DNA from: JBFXAF01 sp050184585
GTDB lineage: Bacteria > Pseudomonadota > Alphaproteobacteria > Rhizobiales > Rhizobiaceae
DNA: 64,000 bases
Assembly (NCBI GenBank): GCA_050184585.1
Contig: JBFXAF010000009.1
Location: 117,156-181,155 of the forward strand
Reading direction: 5' to 3'
Shown: piece by piece, positions 42,914 to 53,817 of the stretch
Layout: every line of letters begins with the position of its first letter
Position numbering within the stretch: the stretch's first letter is position 1
Notes under the pieces: generated by a model
The model's database searches: none
Told to the model about the DNA's origin: nothing
Seen by the model: the letters and a program-made list of their open reading frames with translations, nothing else
Program-made: the position numbers and the translations under genes

Positions 42914-44098
42914 CTAGTTGATCTCGAACAGGCCGGCCGCGCCCATGCCGCCGCCGACGCACATGGTGACGACGGCGAGTTTCACGCCGCGCCGCTTGCC
43001 TTCGATCAGGGCATGGCCGGCCAGCCGCGCTCCGCTCATGCCGTAGGGGTGGCCGAGCGCGATGGCGCCGCCGCTGACATTGAGCTTCGCAGGATCGATG
43101 CCCAGCCGGTCGCGGCAATAGATCACCTGCACCGCGAAGGCCTCGTTGAGTTCCCAGAGCCCGATGTCGTCGACCTTCAGCCCATGACGCTCCAGGAGCC
43201 GCGGCACGGCGAAGACCGGGCCGATGCCCATCTCGTCCGGCTCGCAGCCCGCCGCGACGAAGCCGCGCAAGGTTCCCAGAGGCGTCAGCCCGCGCCGCGC
43301 CGCCTCCCTGTCGCTCATCATGACGTGCGCCGACGCGCCGTCCGAAAGCTGACTGGCGTTGCCGGCGGTGATCGTGAAGCCGTCGCCGCGCACCGGCTTC
43401 AGCGAGGCGAGTCCGTCCGCGGTCGTGTCGGCGCGCGGCCCCTCGTCATGGGCGATCTCCACCTCGCGGTGGCTGATTTCCTTGGTCTCCTTGTCGACCA
43501 CGGCCATCGTCGCCTTGATCGGCGCGATCTCCCTGGCGAAGCGCCCGGCTTCCCGCGCCGCCGCGACCCGTTTCTGGCTTTCCAGCCCGTATTCGTCCTG
43601 CCGCTCCCTGCTGATGCCGTAGCGCTTGGCCACGATCTCGGCGGTGTCGATCATCGGCATGTAGACCTCGGGCTTCACCTTCATCAGATTCTCGTCGATG
43701 AGGCGGAACGTGTTCTGCTTTTCGTTCTGCACGAGGCTGATCGATTCCAGTCCGCCGGCGATGCCCACCGGCACCCCGTCATTGCGGATCGCGTTGGCGA
43801 GCACCGCCATGGCCTGCAGGCCGGACGCGCACTGCCGGTCGATCGTCGTGCCGGCCACCGTCACCGGCAGGCCGGCCGTCAGCGCCGCCCGGCGCGCGAG
43901 GTTGAGACCGGTGGTGCCCTGCTGCATGGCGCAGCCCATCACCACGTCCTCGATGGCGTCGGCCTCGACCCCGGCGCGCTCCAGCGCGTTTCGGATCGCA
44001 TGGGCTCCCAGCGTCGCGCCGGGCGTGTCGTTCAGCCCTCCGCGATAGGCCTTGCCGATCGGCGTGCGGGCGGTGGAGACGATGACGGCGTCGACCAT
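42914..44098 (-). CDS. pimB: Acetyl-CoA C-acyltransferase (thiolase), PimB-like
   Basis: A 394-residue thiolase that cuts 3-oxoacyl-CoA with CoA. The nucleophile Cys90 is in TTIDRQCASGLQAMA, the His in LWELNEAFAVQ and GHPYGMSGAR, and the second Cys in TMCVGGGMGAAG. The frame runs further up into the ligase on the antisense-like side, but the ATG at 44098 (MVDAVIVSTARTPIGKAYRG) is the family start. It follows the ligase by 13 bases and closes each round of dicarboxylate beta-oxidation. Confidence 0.93.
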   Translation of the reverse strand: MVDAVIVSTARTPIGKAYRGGLNDTPGATLGAHAIRNALERAGVEADAIEDVVMGCAMQQGTTGLNLARRAALTAGLPVTVAGTTIDRQCASGLQAMAVLANAIRNDGVPVGIAGGLESISLVQNEKQNTFRLIDENLMKVKPEVYMPMIDTAEIVAKRYGISRERQDEYGLESQKRVAAAREAGRFAREIAPIKATMAVVDKETKEISHREVEIAHDEGPRADTTADGLASLKPVRGDGFTITAGNASQLSDGASAHVMMSDREAARRGLTPLGTLRGFVAAGCEPDEMGIGPVFAVPRLLERHGLKVDDIGLWELNEAFAVQVIYCRDRLGIDPAKLNVSGGAIALGHPYGMSGARLAGHALIEGKRRGVKLAVVTMCVGGGMGAAGLFEIN

Positions 44099-44111
44099 GG
44101 CAAATCCCTTT

Positions 44112-45784
44112 CTACGAGGCCTTCGCGGTATGTGCCCGCGCGGCCTCTTCCTGCCTGAGTTCGAGTTTCGAGAGCTTGCCGACCGGGGTGCGCGGGAGCC
44201 CAGCGCGGATTTCCAGCGCGCGCGGCAACTCGTGCGGGCCAAGCCGGTCCTTGAGGAAGTCGCGGAGCGCCTCCAGCGTCAGCGTCGCAGCGCCGGCGCG
44301 CAGCTTCACGAACGCCTTGGCCGACTCGCCCCGATATGCATCGGCGATGCCGATCACCAGCACTTCCTCGACGTCCGGATGTTCGTAGATCGCCTGCTCC
44401 ATCATCTGCGGATAGACGTTGTAGCCGCCCGAGATGATCATGTCCTTCTTGCGGTCGACGAGGAACAGGAAGCCGTCCTCGTCCATGGTGCCGATGTCGC
44501 CGGTGAGCAGCCCGCCGTCCGAGAATGAAGCTTGGGTCTCGTCCGGGCGATTGAGATATCCGCTCGTCACGTTTGGACCCTTCACCCGCATCTCGCCGAC
44601 CTCGTTCGGACCCAGCACGCGCGACGGATCGTCGAGCGCCACGATGTCGAAATGGATGCCCGGCAGCGGCAGCCCGATCGTGCCGGCCTTGTCGGGACGG
44701 CCTTTCGGAATGTTGGTGCCGGCGGGCGATGTCTCCGTCATCCCCCAGCCGCCGAGCAGTTCGATGCCGGCGGCGTCCTTCAGCTTGCGCGCCACTTCGA
44801 CCGGCAGCGGCGCGCCGCCGGAAGCGCAATGGCGCAGGCTGGAGAGGTTCGCCTTGGCGAAACCGGGGAGGGCGCACATCGCGATCCACATGGTCGGCAC
44901 GCCGGGGAAGACCGTCGCGCCCGCCTCGATCTCGGCGAGCGCCGTCTCCGGGTCGAAGCGCGTGTGCAGCAGAAGCGTCTGGCCGTCCGACAGGCAGCGC
45001 AGCATGACCGACACGAGCGCATAGATATGGAAGAGGGGCAGGAAGAGCAGCACCCGCTCCTCGCCTGGCCGCGAAAGCTTCTCCGCATTGCCCCACAGTT
45101 CATAGGCCGAGACGGCCGCCGACAGGTTGCCATGAGTGAGCATCGCCGCCTTGGGCATGCCGGTGGTTCCCCCCGTATACTGCAACAGCGCCAGAGCGTC
45201 GGCCGAGAGGGCCGGAAAGCCCGCCGGGTCGGAAGCGCCACGCAGGAACTCCTCGAGGGCGACGATCCCTGGTCCCGACGGCATCGCTCCGGTGAGTGGT
45301 GACGGACCGAAATCCTCGTCCGCGCCGATGATGACGCGGTCGACAAGCCCGGCGGCGAGCAGCTTCGCCGCGCCTGCCGCCATCTCTCCGATGTTGGTGG
45401 TGACGAGCGTGCGCGCCCCGCTGTCGGAAAGTTTGTGCGCCAGCACCTTGGGCCCGTCGAGCGGGGAAAGGTGCACCACGGTCGCGCCGGCCTTCATTGC
45501 TGCGAAGAAGGCGATCGGATGATGCAGCGTGTTCGGCAGGAAGAGCGCGATGCGAGCGCCGGCGCCGAGCCTGGCGGCAAGAAATGCGGCCGCGAGCCGG
45601 TCGGAGCGCCGCTTCAGTTCGGCGTATGACAGCTCCATGCCGCGGAAGACGAAGGCCGGCTTGTCGCCCCACCGCGCCGTCGAACGCTCCAGCATGTCCG
45701 GCAGCGGCCATGTCGCGAGGGCCGCATGGGGCGAGAGCCCTTTCGGGTAAGACTTCGCCCAGGGCCGGTCTTGGGGCCGGGAGC

Positions 45785-45788
<4 letters not shown>
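44112..45788 (-). CDS. pimA: Dicarboxylate/long-chain acyl-CoA ligase, PimA-like
   Basis: A 558-residue AMP-forming acyl-CoA synthetase. It has the P-loop YTGGTTGMPKAAMLTHGN, the adenylate core GGWGMTETSPAGTN, the hinge DGFLFLVDRKKDMIISGG and the catalytic Lys in LPRTPVGKLSKLELR. It would activate a free dicarboxylic or fatty acid. Start is a TTG that overlaps the stop of the multifunctional gene upstream (TTGA). Identity as PimA rests on operon order. Confidence 0.85.
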
Positions 45789-47878
<2,090 letters not shown>

Positions 47879-47922
47879 GATTCTCCTCCCTTGGCGCCCG
47901 CTTTGCGGCGGCGGCGGGGCCT

Positions 47923-48717
47923 CTATCGAGCGGGGATCGTCTTTAGGAACGATCCGATGAGATTGGCGACGGCGTCGGGCTGCTCGATGTTGGGCAGGTG
48001 CCCTGCATCGGCGACGATACGGAAATCCGAGCCCTTGATGAGGGCCGCCGTCGAGCGGACGAGATCGGGCGGGGTCGAGCCGTCCTGGTCGCCGACGATG
48101 CACAGAGTCGGGACCTTGATCGCCCGCGTTGATTCCGTGAGGTCGGCGTCGCGCAGCGCGGCGCATGTGCCGGCATAGCCGTCGACCGGCGTCCGCGTCA
48201 GCATGGCGACGTACCCGACGAAGTCGGGATTGGCGGGGTTGCGATAGGCCGGGGTGAACCAGCGCTGCATCACGGCGTCGGCGATCGAATCGATGCCGTT
48301 GCTCTTCACCGCGTCGATGCGGGCGTTCCACATCTCTTCGGTGCCTATCCTGTGGGCGGTGTCGCAGAGCACGAGACCCGACACCTTCTCGGGGTGAAGA
48401 GCCGCCAGCCCCTGCGCGATCATGCCGCCGACGGAGAGGCCGACGATGGTCGCCTTCGCGACGCCGAGATGATCGAGCAGCGCGTTGAGATCCGCGACAT
48501 GATCCGTCAGCGCATAGGGCGCCGGCGTCGTTTCAGAGAGCCCGTGACCGCGCTTGTCGTAGACCACGGTCCGGAAACCGCCGCCGAGCCGGTCGAGCAC
48601 GGCGTCCCAGATGCGGAAGTCGGTGCCGAGCGAATTGGCGAAGACGAGCGTCGGCGCCCCGGCCGAGCCGCTCACCCGGTGATGCAGGACCACCCCGTTG
48701 ACGCGCACGAAGGCCAC
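47923..48717 (-). CDS. Alpha/beta hydrolase, 3-oxoadipate enol-lactonase-like
   Basis: A 264-residue alpha/beta hydrolase: oxyanion/N-terminal FVRVNGVVLHHRVSG, TVVYDKRGHGLSETTP, nucleophile elbow VGLSVGGMIAQGL, Asp in VGDQDGSTPPD and His in DAGHLPNIEQP. The pattern is that of PcaD, which opens the enol-lactone of the beta-ketoadipate route to 3-oxoadipate, a dicarboxylate. It heads the pim-like operon, so it may feed it or hydrolyse a lactone or ester precursor. I use the GTG at 48717 behind GGGAGG; an ATG at 48738 lies before that ribosome site and overlaps the operator. Confidence 0.82.
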   Translation of the reverse strand: MAFVRVNGVVLHHRVSGSAGAPTLVFANSLGTDFRIWDAVLDRLGGGFRTVVYDKRGHGLSETTPAPYALTDHVADLNALLDHLGVAKATIVGLSVGGMIAQGLAALHPEKVSGLVLCDTAHRIGTEEMWNARIDAVKSNGIDSIADAVMQRWFTPAYRNPANPDFVGYVAMLTRTPVDGYAGTCAALRDADLTESTRAIKVPTLCIVGDQDGSTPPDLVRSTAALIKGSDFRIVADAGHLPNIEQPDAVANLIGSFLKTIPAR

Positions 48718-48739
48718 GCCGGCTCCTCCCTTCCGCATG

Positions 48740-48757
48740 ACATACTACCGAGTATGT
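48740..48757. promoter_or_regulatory. Operator in the pim-like promoter, perfect inverted repeat
   Basis: ACATACT (48740-48746), four bases, then AGTATGT (48751-48757): a perfect 7-bp inverted repeat. It overlaps the predicted -10 of the pcaD-pim operon. This is the type of site used by TetR- or GntR-family repressors, but no such regulator is encoded in the window. Confidence 0.7.
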
Positions 48758-48779
48758 TGCATCGCAGTGAGGCGGTCAA
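48751..48779 (-). promoter_or_regulatory. Predicted sigma-70 promoter of the pcaD-pim operon
   Basis: On the minus strand TTGACC (48779-48774) and CATACT (48756-48751) are separated by 17 bases, a strong -35/-10 match. Transcription would start about 48744 and run into the GTG at 48717. The -10 is inside the inverted repeat, so a bound repressor would block it. Confidence 0.68.
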
Positions 48780-48791
48780 CGGGCGTGTCGG

Positions 48792-49763
48792 TCAACTCCC
48801 GAGAATGGCGCCTTTGATGGTCGTGATGTTGTGGCGCATCATGTCGATGTAGGTCGCTGCGGGGCCGTCGGGCCCCGACAGCGCGTCCGAGTAGAGCGCA
48901 CCGCCAATTGAGAGACCCGTCTCGCTGGCGATCTGCTCGATCAGGCGCTGATTGGTGATGTTCTCGACGAAGATCGCCGCCGCCTTGTCCTCCCTGATCT
49001 GGCGGATGAGAGCGGCGACATCGGCCGCCGAAGCCTCGGCGTCGGTCGACACGCCTTCGGGCGCGTGGAAGGTCAGGCCGTACTCGTGCTGGAAGTAGCC
49101 GAAGGCGTCATGCGAGGTGATGATCGTGCGCTTGTCTGCGGGGATGGCGGCGACGGCTGCCTCGATCTCGTCTTCCAGCGCCTCCAGCTTGTCGGTGTAG
49201 GCCTCCGCGTTCGCACGGTAGGCGTCGCAGCCTGCGGCGTCGGCGGCGCAGAAGGCCTCGGCGATGTTCTCCACATAGGTTTCGGCATTGTGGACGGACT
49301 GCCACGCGTGCGGGTCGTTCGGGCCGTGGTGATCATGGCCTTCTTCGCTGTCGTGATCGTGCCCTTCCCCGGCATGATCCTCGTGCTTCTCGTCGTCATG
49401 ATGATGCGCCTCGTCTTCGCTCGAGAGCACCTCCGCCCCCTTGGTGAGTTCGACGATGGGGGCCTTGCTGCCGCTGGCCTCGACAAGGCGGGAGAGGAAA
49501 CCCTCGAAGCCTAGACCGTTGACGAGGATCACGTCGGCCCCGGCCAGAGCGGCGGCGTCGGCTGGCTTCGGCTCGTAGACATGCGCGTCGCCGTCCGGTC
49601 CGACCAGCGTGACGAGGTCGATGCGGTCGCTGCCGACGTTCTTCGCCATGTCGCCGATGATGGAGAAGGTCGCGACGACCTTCAGTTCCTGCGTTGCTGC
49701 GAGGCCGACATGAAGGAATGTTATAACGTTTGCAAAGACGGCGAGTTGGATCGGCTTCAGCAT
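48792..49763 (-). CDS. znuA: Zinc/manganese ABC transporter, substrate-binding protein
   Basis: A 323-residue periplasmic cluster A-I binding protein. A signal peptide (about residues 1-23) precedes LKVVATFSIIGDMAKNVGSD. Metal ligands are the His in GDAHVYEP, the His in NDPHAWQSVHN, the His in TSHDAFGYFQHEY and the Asp in LYSDALSG. A His/Asp/Glu-rich loop (about residues 125-155, EAHHHDDEKHEDHAGEGHDH) is typical of zinc-specific members. I use the ATG at 49763 after GGAG; the frame is open further up in the permease. Third gene of the operon, 10 bases after znuB. Confidence 0.9.
   Translation of the reverse strand: MLKPIQLAVFANVITFLHVGLAATQELKVVATFSIIGDMAKNVGSDRIDLVTLVGPDGDAHVYEPKPADAAALAGADVILVNGLGFEGFLSRLVEASGSKAPIVELTKGAEVLSSEDEAHHHDDEKHEDHAGEGHDHDSEEGHDHHGPNDPHAWQSVHNAETYVENIAEAFCAADAAGCDAYRANAEAYTDKLEALEDEIEAAVAAIPADKRTIITSHDAFGYFQHEYGLTFHAPEGVSTDAEASAADVAALIRQIREDKAAAIFVENITNQRLIEQIASETGLSIGGALYSDALSGPDGPAATYIDMMRHNITTIKGAILGS
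49717..49730. promoter_or_regulatory. Zur-like palindrome inside the znuA signal-peptide region
   Basis: AATGTTATAACGTT: GTTATAAC (49720-49727) is a perfect 8-bp palindrome with AA and TT outside. It resembles half of the Zur-type site upstream of znuC and stands out in GC-rich coding sequence. It falls in codons about 12-16 of znuA, so it may be chance. Confidence 0.25.
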
Positions 49764-49773
49764 GGGTACTCCT

Positions 49774-50640
49774 TCAGGCTGTGCGGTGGCGATGCCGGAC
49801 GAGGCGGGTCGAGAGCACGCCCCGGCTGCCGGCGAGGATCGAGACGAGGTAGGCCGCGCCTGCCGACAGCACGATGGCGGGACCGGAGGGGACGGATGCG
49901 TGGTAGGAGACCAGCAGGCCGGCCACGCAGGACGCGCAGCCGATGGCGACTGCGGCGAGGCACATGGTCTCGACACGTGATGTCCAGAACCGCGCCGCGG
50001 CCGCCGGCAGCATCATCAGGCCGACCGACAGCAGCGTGCCCAGCGCCTGGAACCCGGCGACGAGATTGACCACCACGAGGCCGAGGAAGACGAAGTGCAC
50101 CGGCGTGCCGAGCCGGCTCACCGAACGCAGGAACAGCGGGTCGAGGCATTCGGCGACAAGCGCACGCCAGAAGATGGCGAGCGTGGCAAGCGTGACGCCC
50201 GCGATGAGCGAGATCAGCGTCAGCGCCTCGTTGTTGAGCGCCAGCACCGACCCGAACAGCACATGCATGAGGTCGACGCTCGAACCGCGCAGCGAGACGA
50301 TGACGACGCCCACGGCGAGCGAGATGAGGTAGAACGCCGCCATCGAGGCGTCCTCCTTCTGGATCGTGTAGCGCGACACCGCACCGGAGCCGATCGCCAC
50401 CACCGCGCCGGCGATCAGTCCGCCGATCGTCATCGGCAGGATTTGCAGGCCGAACAGCAGGAAGCCGGCCGCCGCGCCGGGCAGGATGGCGTGCGCCATG
50501 GCGTCGCCGGCCAGACTCATGCGCCTCAGCATCAGGAAGACGCCGACCGGGCAGGCGCCCAGCGACAGGATCAGCGTGCCGGCGAGCGCCCGCTGCATGA
50601 AGCTGAACTCGACGAAGGGGGCGAGCAGGAGATCGTACAT
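49774..50640 (-). CDS. znuB: Zinc/manganese ABC transporter, permease
   Basis: A 288-residue membrane protein with eight or nine helices of the ABC-3 family: MQRALAGTLILSLGACPVGV, LRRMSLAGDAMAHAILPGAA and GTLLSVGLMMLPAAAARFW are typical. It forms the membrane channel of the metal importer. Its start is coupled to the end of the ATPase gene by one base (TGATG), and the binding-protein gene follows after 10 bases. Confidence 0.93.
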   Translation of the reverse strand: MYDLLLAPFVEFSFMQRALAGTLILSLGACPVGVFLMLRRMSLAGDAMAHAILPGAAAGFLLFGLQILPMTIGGLIAGAVVAIGSGAVSRYTIQKEDASMAAFYLISLAVGVVIVSLRGSSVDLMHVLFGSVLALNNEALTLISLIAGVTLATLAIFWRALVAECLDPLFLRSVSRLGTPVHFVFLGLVVVNLVAGFQALGTLLSVGLMMLPAAAARFWTSRVETMCLAAVAIGCASCVAGLLVSYHASVPSGPAIVLSAGAAYLVSILAGSRGVLSTRLVRHRHRTA

Positions 50641-51443
50641 CAGGCCGCCCGTCCCCGACCCGCGTCGTGATGATGATGGTCATCGTGGTGATGCTCGTGG
50701 TGCGGTTCCTCGCCGGGTGCGCACCACGGCGCGTCGTCGCGCCAGGCCTCGTCGAAGTGGCGCGCGGCGAGCAGGTTTTCGGGGCGCAGCGCCTCTGCCG
50801 TGTCGCCCCAGGCGACCGGGCGCCGCGCCAGCAGCAGCGTCTGCGGAAAATGCGCGCGGACGAGGTCCAGATCATGCGCCACCACCATGATCGTGCGGTC
50901 CTCTCCGTGCCATCGCCCGATGAGCGTGACGAGGTCCTGCACGGTGCGCGCGTCGACGGCGTTGAACGGCTCGTCGAGCAGGATCAGCTCGGCGTCCTGC
51001 ACGAGCACGCGCGCGAACAGGGCGCGCTGGAGTTGCCCTCCCGACAGCGTGTCGATGGACCGGCCCCGGAAACCTTCCAGCCCCACCGCCTCCAGCGCCG
51101 CGTCGATGCGGGCGCGGTCGTCCGCCGTGATGCGGCCGAGCAGGCCGCGCCTCGACCAGAGCCCGAGCGCCACCAGGTCGACGACACGCGCCGGGAAGGT
51201 GCGGTCGAGCTCCGATTGCTGCGGCAGGTAGGCGATGCGGGTGCCCGGGGCGAGCGACAGCGCGCCGGACATGGGCTTCAGCACCCCGACGATGCCCTTG
51301 AGGAGCGTCGACTTGCCGGACCCGTTGGCGCCCACCACCGCGGTGAGTGAACCCCTGGCGACCGCGCCCGACAGATGGTGCACCGCCGGGTGGCTTCCAT
51401 AGCCGAGCGTCAGATCCGCGAATGTGATCGTGGTGGCGGTCAT
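50640..51443 (-). CDS. znuC: Zinc/manganese ABC transporter, ATP-binding protein
   Basis: A 267-residue ABC ATPase: Walker A GANGSGKSTLLKG, Q-loop YLPQQSELDR, signature LSGGQLQRALFARV and Walker B LILLDEPFNAVD, then the switch His in VVAHDLDLV. The C-terminus is very His-rich (HHEHHHDDHHHHD), which probably binds zinc. The order ATPase-permease-binding protein is that of the AztABC type of zinc importer. First gene of the operon, 31 bases downstream of a Zur-like box. Confidence 0.94.
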   Translation of the reverse strand: MTATTITFADLTLGYGSHPAVHHLSGAVARGSLTAVVGANGSGKSTLLKGIVGVLKPMSGALSLAPGTRIAYLPQQSELDRTFPARVVDLVALGLWSRRGLLGRITADDRARIDAALEAVGLEGFRGRSIDTLSGGQLQRALFARVLVQDAELILLDEPFNAVDARTVQDLVTLIGRWHGEDRTIMVVAHDLDLVRAHFPQTLLLARRPVAWGDTAEALRPENLLAARHFDEAWRDDAPWCAPGEEPHHEHHHDDHHHHDAGRGRAA

Positions 51444-51474
51444 TGATGGTCCAGTCGCTGGGGTCGAGTTTGTT

Positions 51475-51491
51475 ATGTGATAATATTACAT
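51475..51491. promoter_or_regulatory. Zur-like operator upstream of the zinc transporter operon
   Basis: ATGTGATAATATTACAT is an inverted repeat of the form ATGTnATAnTATnACAT. It matches the core of alphaproteobacterial Zur sites (TGTTATAnTATAACA) and is strikingly AT-rich. Position 31 bases before the znuC start suits zinc-dependent repression. It also lies 103 bases before the divergent FAD-oxidase gene. Confidence 0.65.
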
Positions 51492-51593
51492 TGGTCAATC
51501 GTCTGCACGCCTGGCTCATCGAAGAATGACGAAAGGGGCTGGCAGGATGCTTCGTCTTGTGCAGGAAGTCGGCGGCGAAAAGGGAGGGGCGCC

Positions 51594-52697
51594 GTGGCCG
51601 GAAGCAGCTTCGACGTGGTGGTCGTCGGCGCGGGCATCGCCGGGGCGGGGGTAGCGGCCGGCCTGGGCGGCGGCCTTCGCGTCGCCCTCCTGGAAGCCGA
51701 GGACCGGCCCGGCTATCACACGACCGGCCGTTCGGCGGCGATCTTCATCCAGAACTACGGCAATGCGACCATTCGCGCCCTGTCGCGGGCAAGCGCGCCG
51801 CTGTTCGACCGAGCCGGCGCCGAAACGCCGATACTTTCGCAACGCGGCCTGCTCTATGTCGCCGGCGAGGAAGGGCTCGACGCGCATGCGGGCCTGCTTG
51901 CCGACGCCGAGGGCATGAAGCCTGTCACGGCCGGAGAGGCGCTCGGGCTGGTCCCGGTTCTGCGTCCCGACTGGCTGGCCGCTGCCGCCTACGAACCGGA
52001 CGCGCAGGACGTCGACGTCGCGGCCCTGCATCAGGCGTATGTCAAGCGCGCCAGGTCCGCAGGCGCGGAGCTGGTGACGAACGCGCGCCTGCTGGCCGCG
52101 CGCCGTTCCGGTGGTTCATGGACCATCGAAACGACTGGCGGTTCCTTCGAGGCCGCCGTGATCGTCAACGCCGCGGGAGCCTGGGCCGATGTCGTCGCCG
52201 CCGCGTGCGGCGTGGCGCCGATCGGCATCCGGCCGCTGCGTCGCTCCATCGCGGTGCTGCCCGCCCCCGACGGTATCGATCCGCGCCGCTGGCCGCTGGT
52301 GGCCGATTCGGCCGAAGGCTGGTACGCCAAGCCGGAGGCGGGGCGGCTGCTGGTCTCGCCGGCCGACGAGGACCCCGTGGAGCCCCACGATGCCTTCGCC
52401 GACGACATGGTGCTGGCGGAGGGCCTGTTCCGCTTCGAGCAGGCGGTCGACTGGCCGGTCACGAGGGTCGAGCGCAGTTGGGCGGGCCTCAGAAGCTTCG
52501 CGCCGGACCGCACGCCGATTGCGGGTTTCGATCCCGCGGCCGACGGCTTCTTCTGGCTGGCCGGGCAGGGCGGCTACGGTATCCAGACCGCGCCGGCCTT
52601 GTCACGCTTCGCATCCGCCGCCATAACGCGCGCCGACCCGCCGGACGGACTGGGAGCGCTCGCCGCCGCCCTGTCACCGGCTCGCTTCAGGTCATGA
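51594..52697 (+). CDS. FAD-dependent oxidoreductase, DAO family
   Basis: A 367-residue flavoprotein of the D-amino acid oxidase/GlpO fold. It opens with the FAD-binding SSFDVVVVGAGIAGAGVAAG and LLEAEDRPGYHTTGRSAA, and ends with RSWAGLRSFAPDRTPIAGFD and GQGGYGIQTAPALSRF. The substrate is probably an amine or hydroxy acid; TGRSA-type sequences occur in D-2-hydroxyglutarate and glycine/sarcosine oxidases. I use the GTG at 51594 with GGGAGG before it. A RidA gene follows by 22 bases, so an imine product is plausible. Divergent from the zinc operon, upstream of hut. Confidence 0.85.
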   Translation: MAGSSFDVVVVGAGIAGAGVAAGLGGGLRVALLEAEDRPGYHTTGRSAAIFIQNYGNATIRALSRASAPLFDRAGAETPILSQRGLLYVAGEEGLDAHAGLLADAEGMKPVTAGEALGLVPVLRPDWLAAAAYEPDAQDVDVAALHQAYVKRARSAGAELVTNARLLAARRSGGSWTIETTGGSFEAAVIVNAAGAWADVVAAACGVAPIGIRPLRRSIAVLPAPDGIDPRRWPLVADSAEGWYAKPEAGRLLVSPADEDPVEPHDAFADDMVLAEGLFRFEQAVDWPVTRVERSWAGLRSFAPDRTPIAGFDPAADGFFWLAGQGGYGIQTAPALSRFASAAITRADPPDGLGALAAALSPARFRS

Positions 52698-52719
52698 ACG
52701 CACACCAGGAGGGAACCCG

Positions 52720-53064
52720 ATGAGCATCCGCCGCATCCAGGCCGGACCCCGCATGAGCCAGGCCGTCATCCACGGCAACACCGTCTATCTCGCCGGCCAG
52801 GTCGGCACGGCCGGCAAGAGCGTCGCCGAGCAGACCGAGGAGGTTCTCGCCGCCATCGACGACCTGCTCGCTGAGGCCGGCTCGCACAAGTCGAAGATCC
52901 TCCAGGCGATCATCTGGATGGCCGACATGAAGGATTTCGCCGCCATGAATGCGGTCTGGGACAAGTGGGTCGACGGCCCCAACGCGCCTGCCCGCGCCAC
53001 CGGCGAGGCCAAGCTCGCCGCGCCCGGCTATCTGGTCGAGATCATCGTCACCGCGGCCGTCTGA
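52720..53064 (+). CDS. RidA/YjgF family protein
   Basis: A 114-residue protein with the RidA fold (MSIRRIQAGPRMSQAVIHGN, VYLAGQVGTAGKSVAEQTEE, NAPARATGEAKLAAPGYLVE). RidA proteins hydrolyse reactive enamine/imine intermediates; the Arg in APARATGEAKL fits the substrate-binding Arg of the family. It is the second gene after a FAD oxidoreductase, which would produce imines. Ribosome site GGAGGG before the ATG. Confidence 0.88.
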   Translation: MSIRRIQAGPRMSQAVIHGNTVYLAGQVGTAGKSVAEQTEEVLAAIDDLLAEAGSHKSKILQAIIWMADMKDFAAMNAVWDKWVDGPNAPARATGEAKLAAPGYLVEIIVTAAV

Positions 53065-53067
53065 CGA

Positions 53068-53817
53068 TCACGCGCTCGGTGCGAACCGCGCCACCAACCG
53101 GTGGCTGCCGGCTGGGTAGGTGAGGCGCACATGGGTGACCGGCGCGCCGTCCTTCCAGGTGCGCCGCTCGACCGTCAGGCACGCAGTTCCGGCCTCGATG
53201 TCGAGGAGGTCGGCCGCCGCGGCATTGGCCGCCGTCGCGCCGATGACGTGCTCGGCCGCGCTCCATGGTACGCGTGCGATCAGCCAGGCGCCCGGCGCGA
53301 TGCCGGTAAACGTCTCCGCCGCCGCCTCGGGCACCGTCGAGAGGCTGATCAGTCGTTCCTCCAGGCAGAACGGCTGTTCGCCGGCGAAGTGGCGGCAGGC
53401 GATGTCGAGGAGCGGTCCGCCCGGGCGCACGGCCAGCCTTTCGCGATCGTCGTTCGCGGCCCTGCGGGTCGCGCGCCCGATCACCTCGTGCCGGTAGGTC
53501 AGGCCGAGCGCCTCGACCTCCGCGCGGATGTCGTGGATTTCGAGGATCGCCGCCTGCGACTGCGGCCGGCGGACATAGCTGCCCGACTTGCGCCGCCGCT
53601 CGATCAGCCCGGACCTCGCGAGTTCCGACAGCGCCTTGTTCACGGTCATGCGCGAGCAGCCGTACTCGGCGGTCAGTTCGTGCTCGAACGGGATGCGGTG
53701 GCCCGGAGGCCAGGCACCGGAGACGATCTTGCCCCGTATGTCGGCCAGGATACGCTGATGGATCGGCATTCCGGCCGGGCTGCCGCCGTCGCCCGGGGGG
53801 ACGATGCGTCCGCTCAT
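53068..53817 (-). CDS. hutC: Histidine utilisation repressor HutC (GntR family)
   Basis: A 249-residue GntR/HutC regulator. The winged helix is at about residues 18-85 (MPIHQRILADIRGKIVSGAW, YGCSRMTVNKALSELARSGL), then the UTRA ligand domain that binds urocanate. It sits at the end of the hutF operon: its ATG overlaps the hutF stop (ATGA 53814-53817). It should bind the TGTATATACA palindrome between hutF and hutI and repress both. The frame is open above 53817 but overlaps hutF. Confidence 0.93.
   Translation of the reverse strand: MSGRIVPPGDGGSPAGMPIHQRILADIRGKIVSGAWPPGHRIPFEHELTAEYGCSRMTVNKALSELARSGLIERRRKSGSYVRRPQSQAAILEIHDIRAEVEALGLTYRHEVIGRATRRAANDDRERLAVRPGGPLLDIACRHFAGEQPFCLEERLISLSTVPEAAAETFTGIAPGAWLIARVPWSAAEHVIGATAANAAAADLLDIEAGTACLTVERRTWKDGAPVTHVRLTYPAGSHRLVARFAPSA

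Noticed and set aside
40592..44158. A very long open plus-strand frame (over 1100 codons) across the acyl-CoA dehydrogenase and thiolase genes
   Set aside because: It is antisense to three well-supported enzymes and its translation is an Arg/Asp/His-rich mixture without domains, typical of shadow frames in GC-rich DNA.
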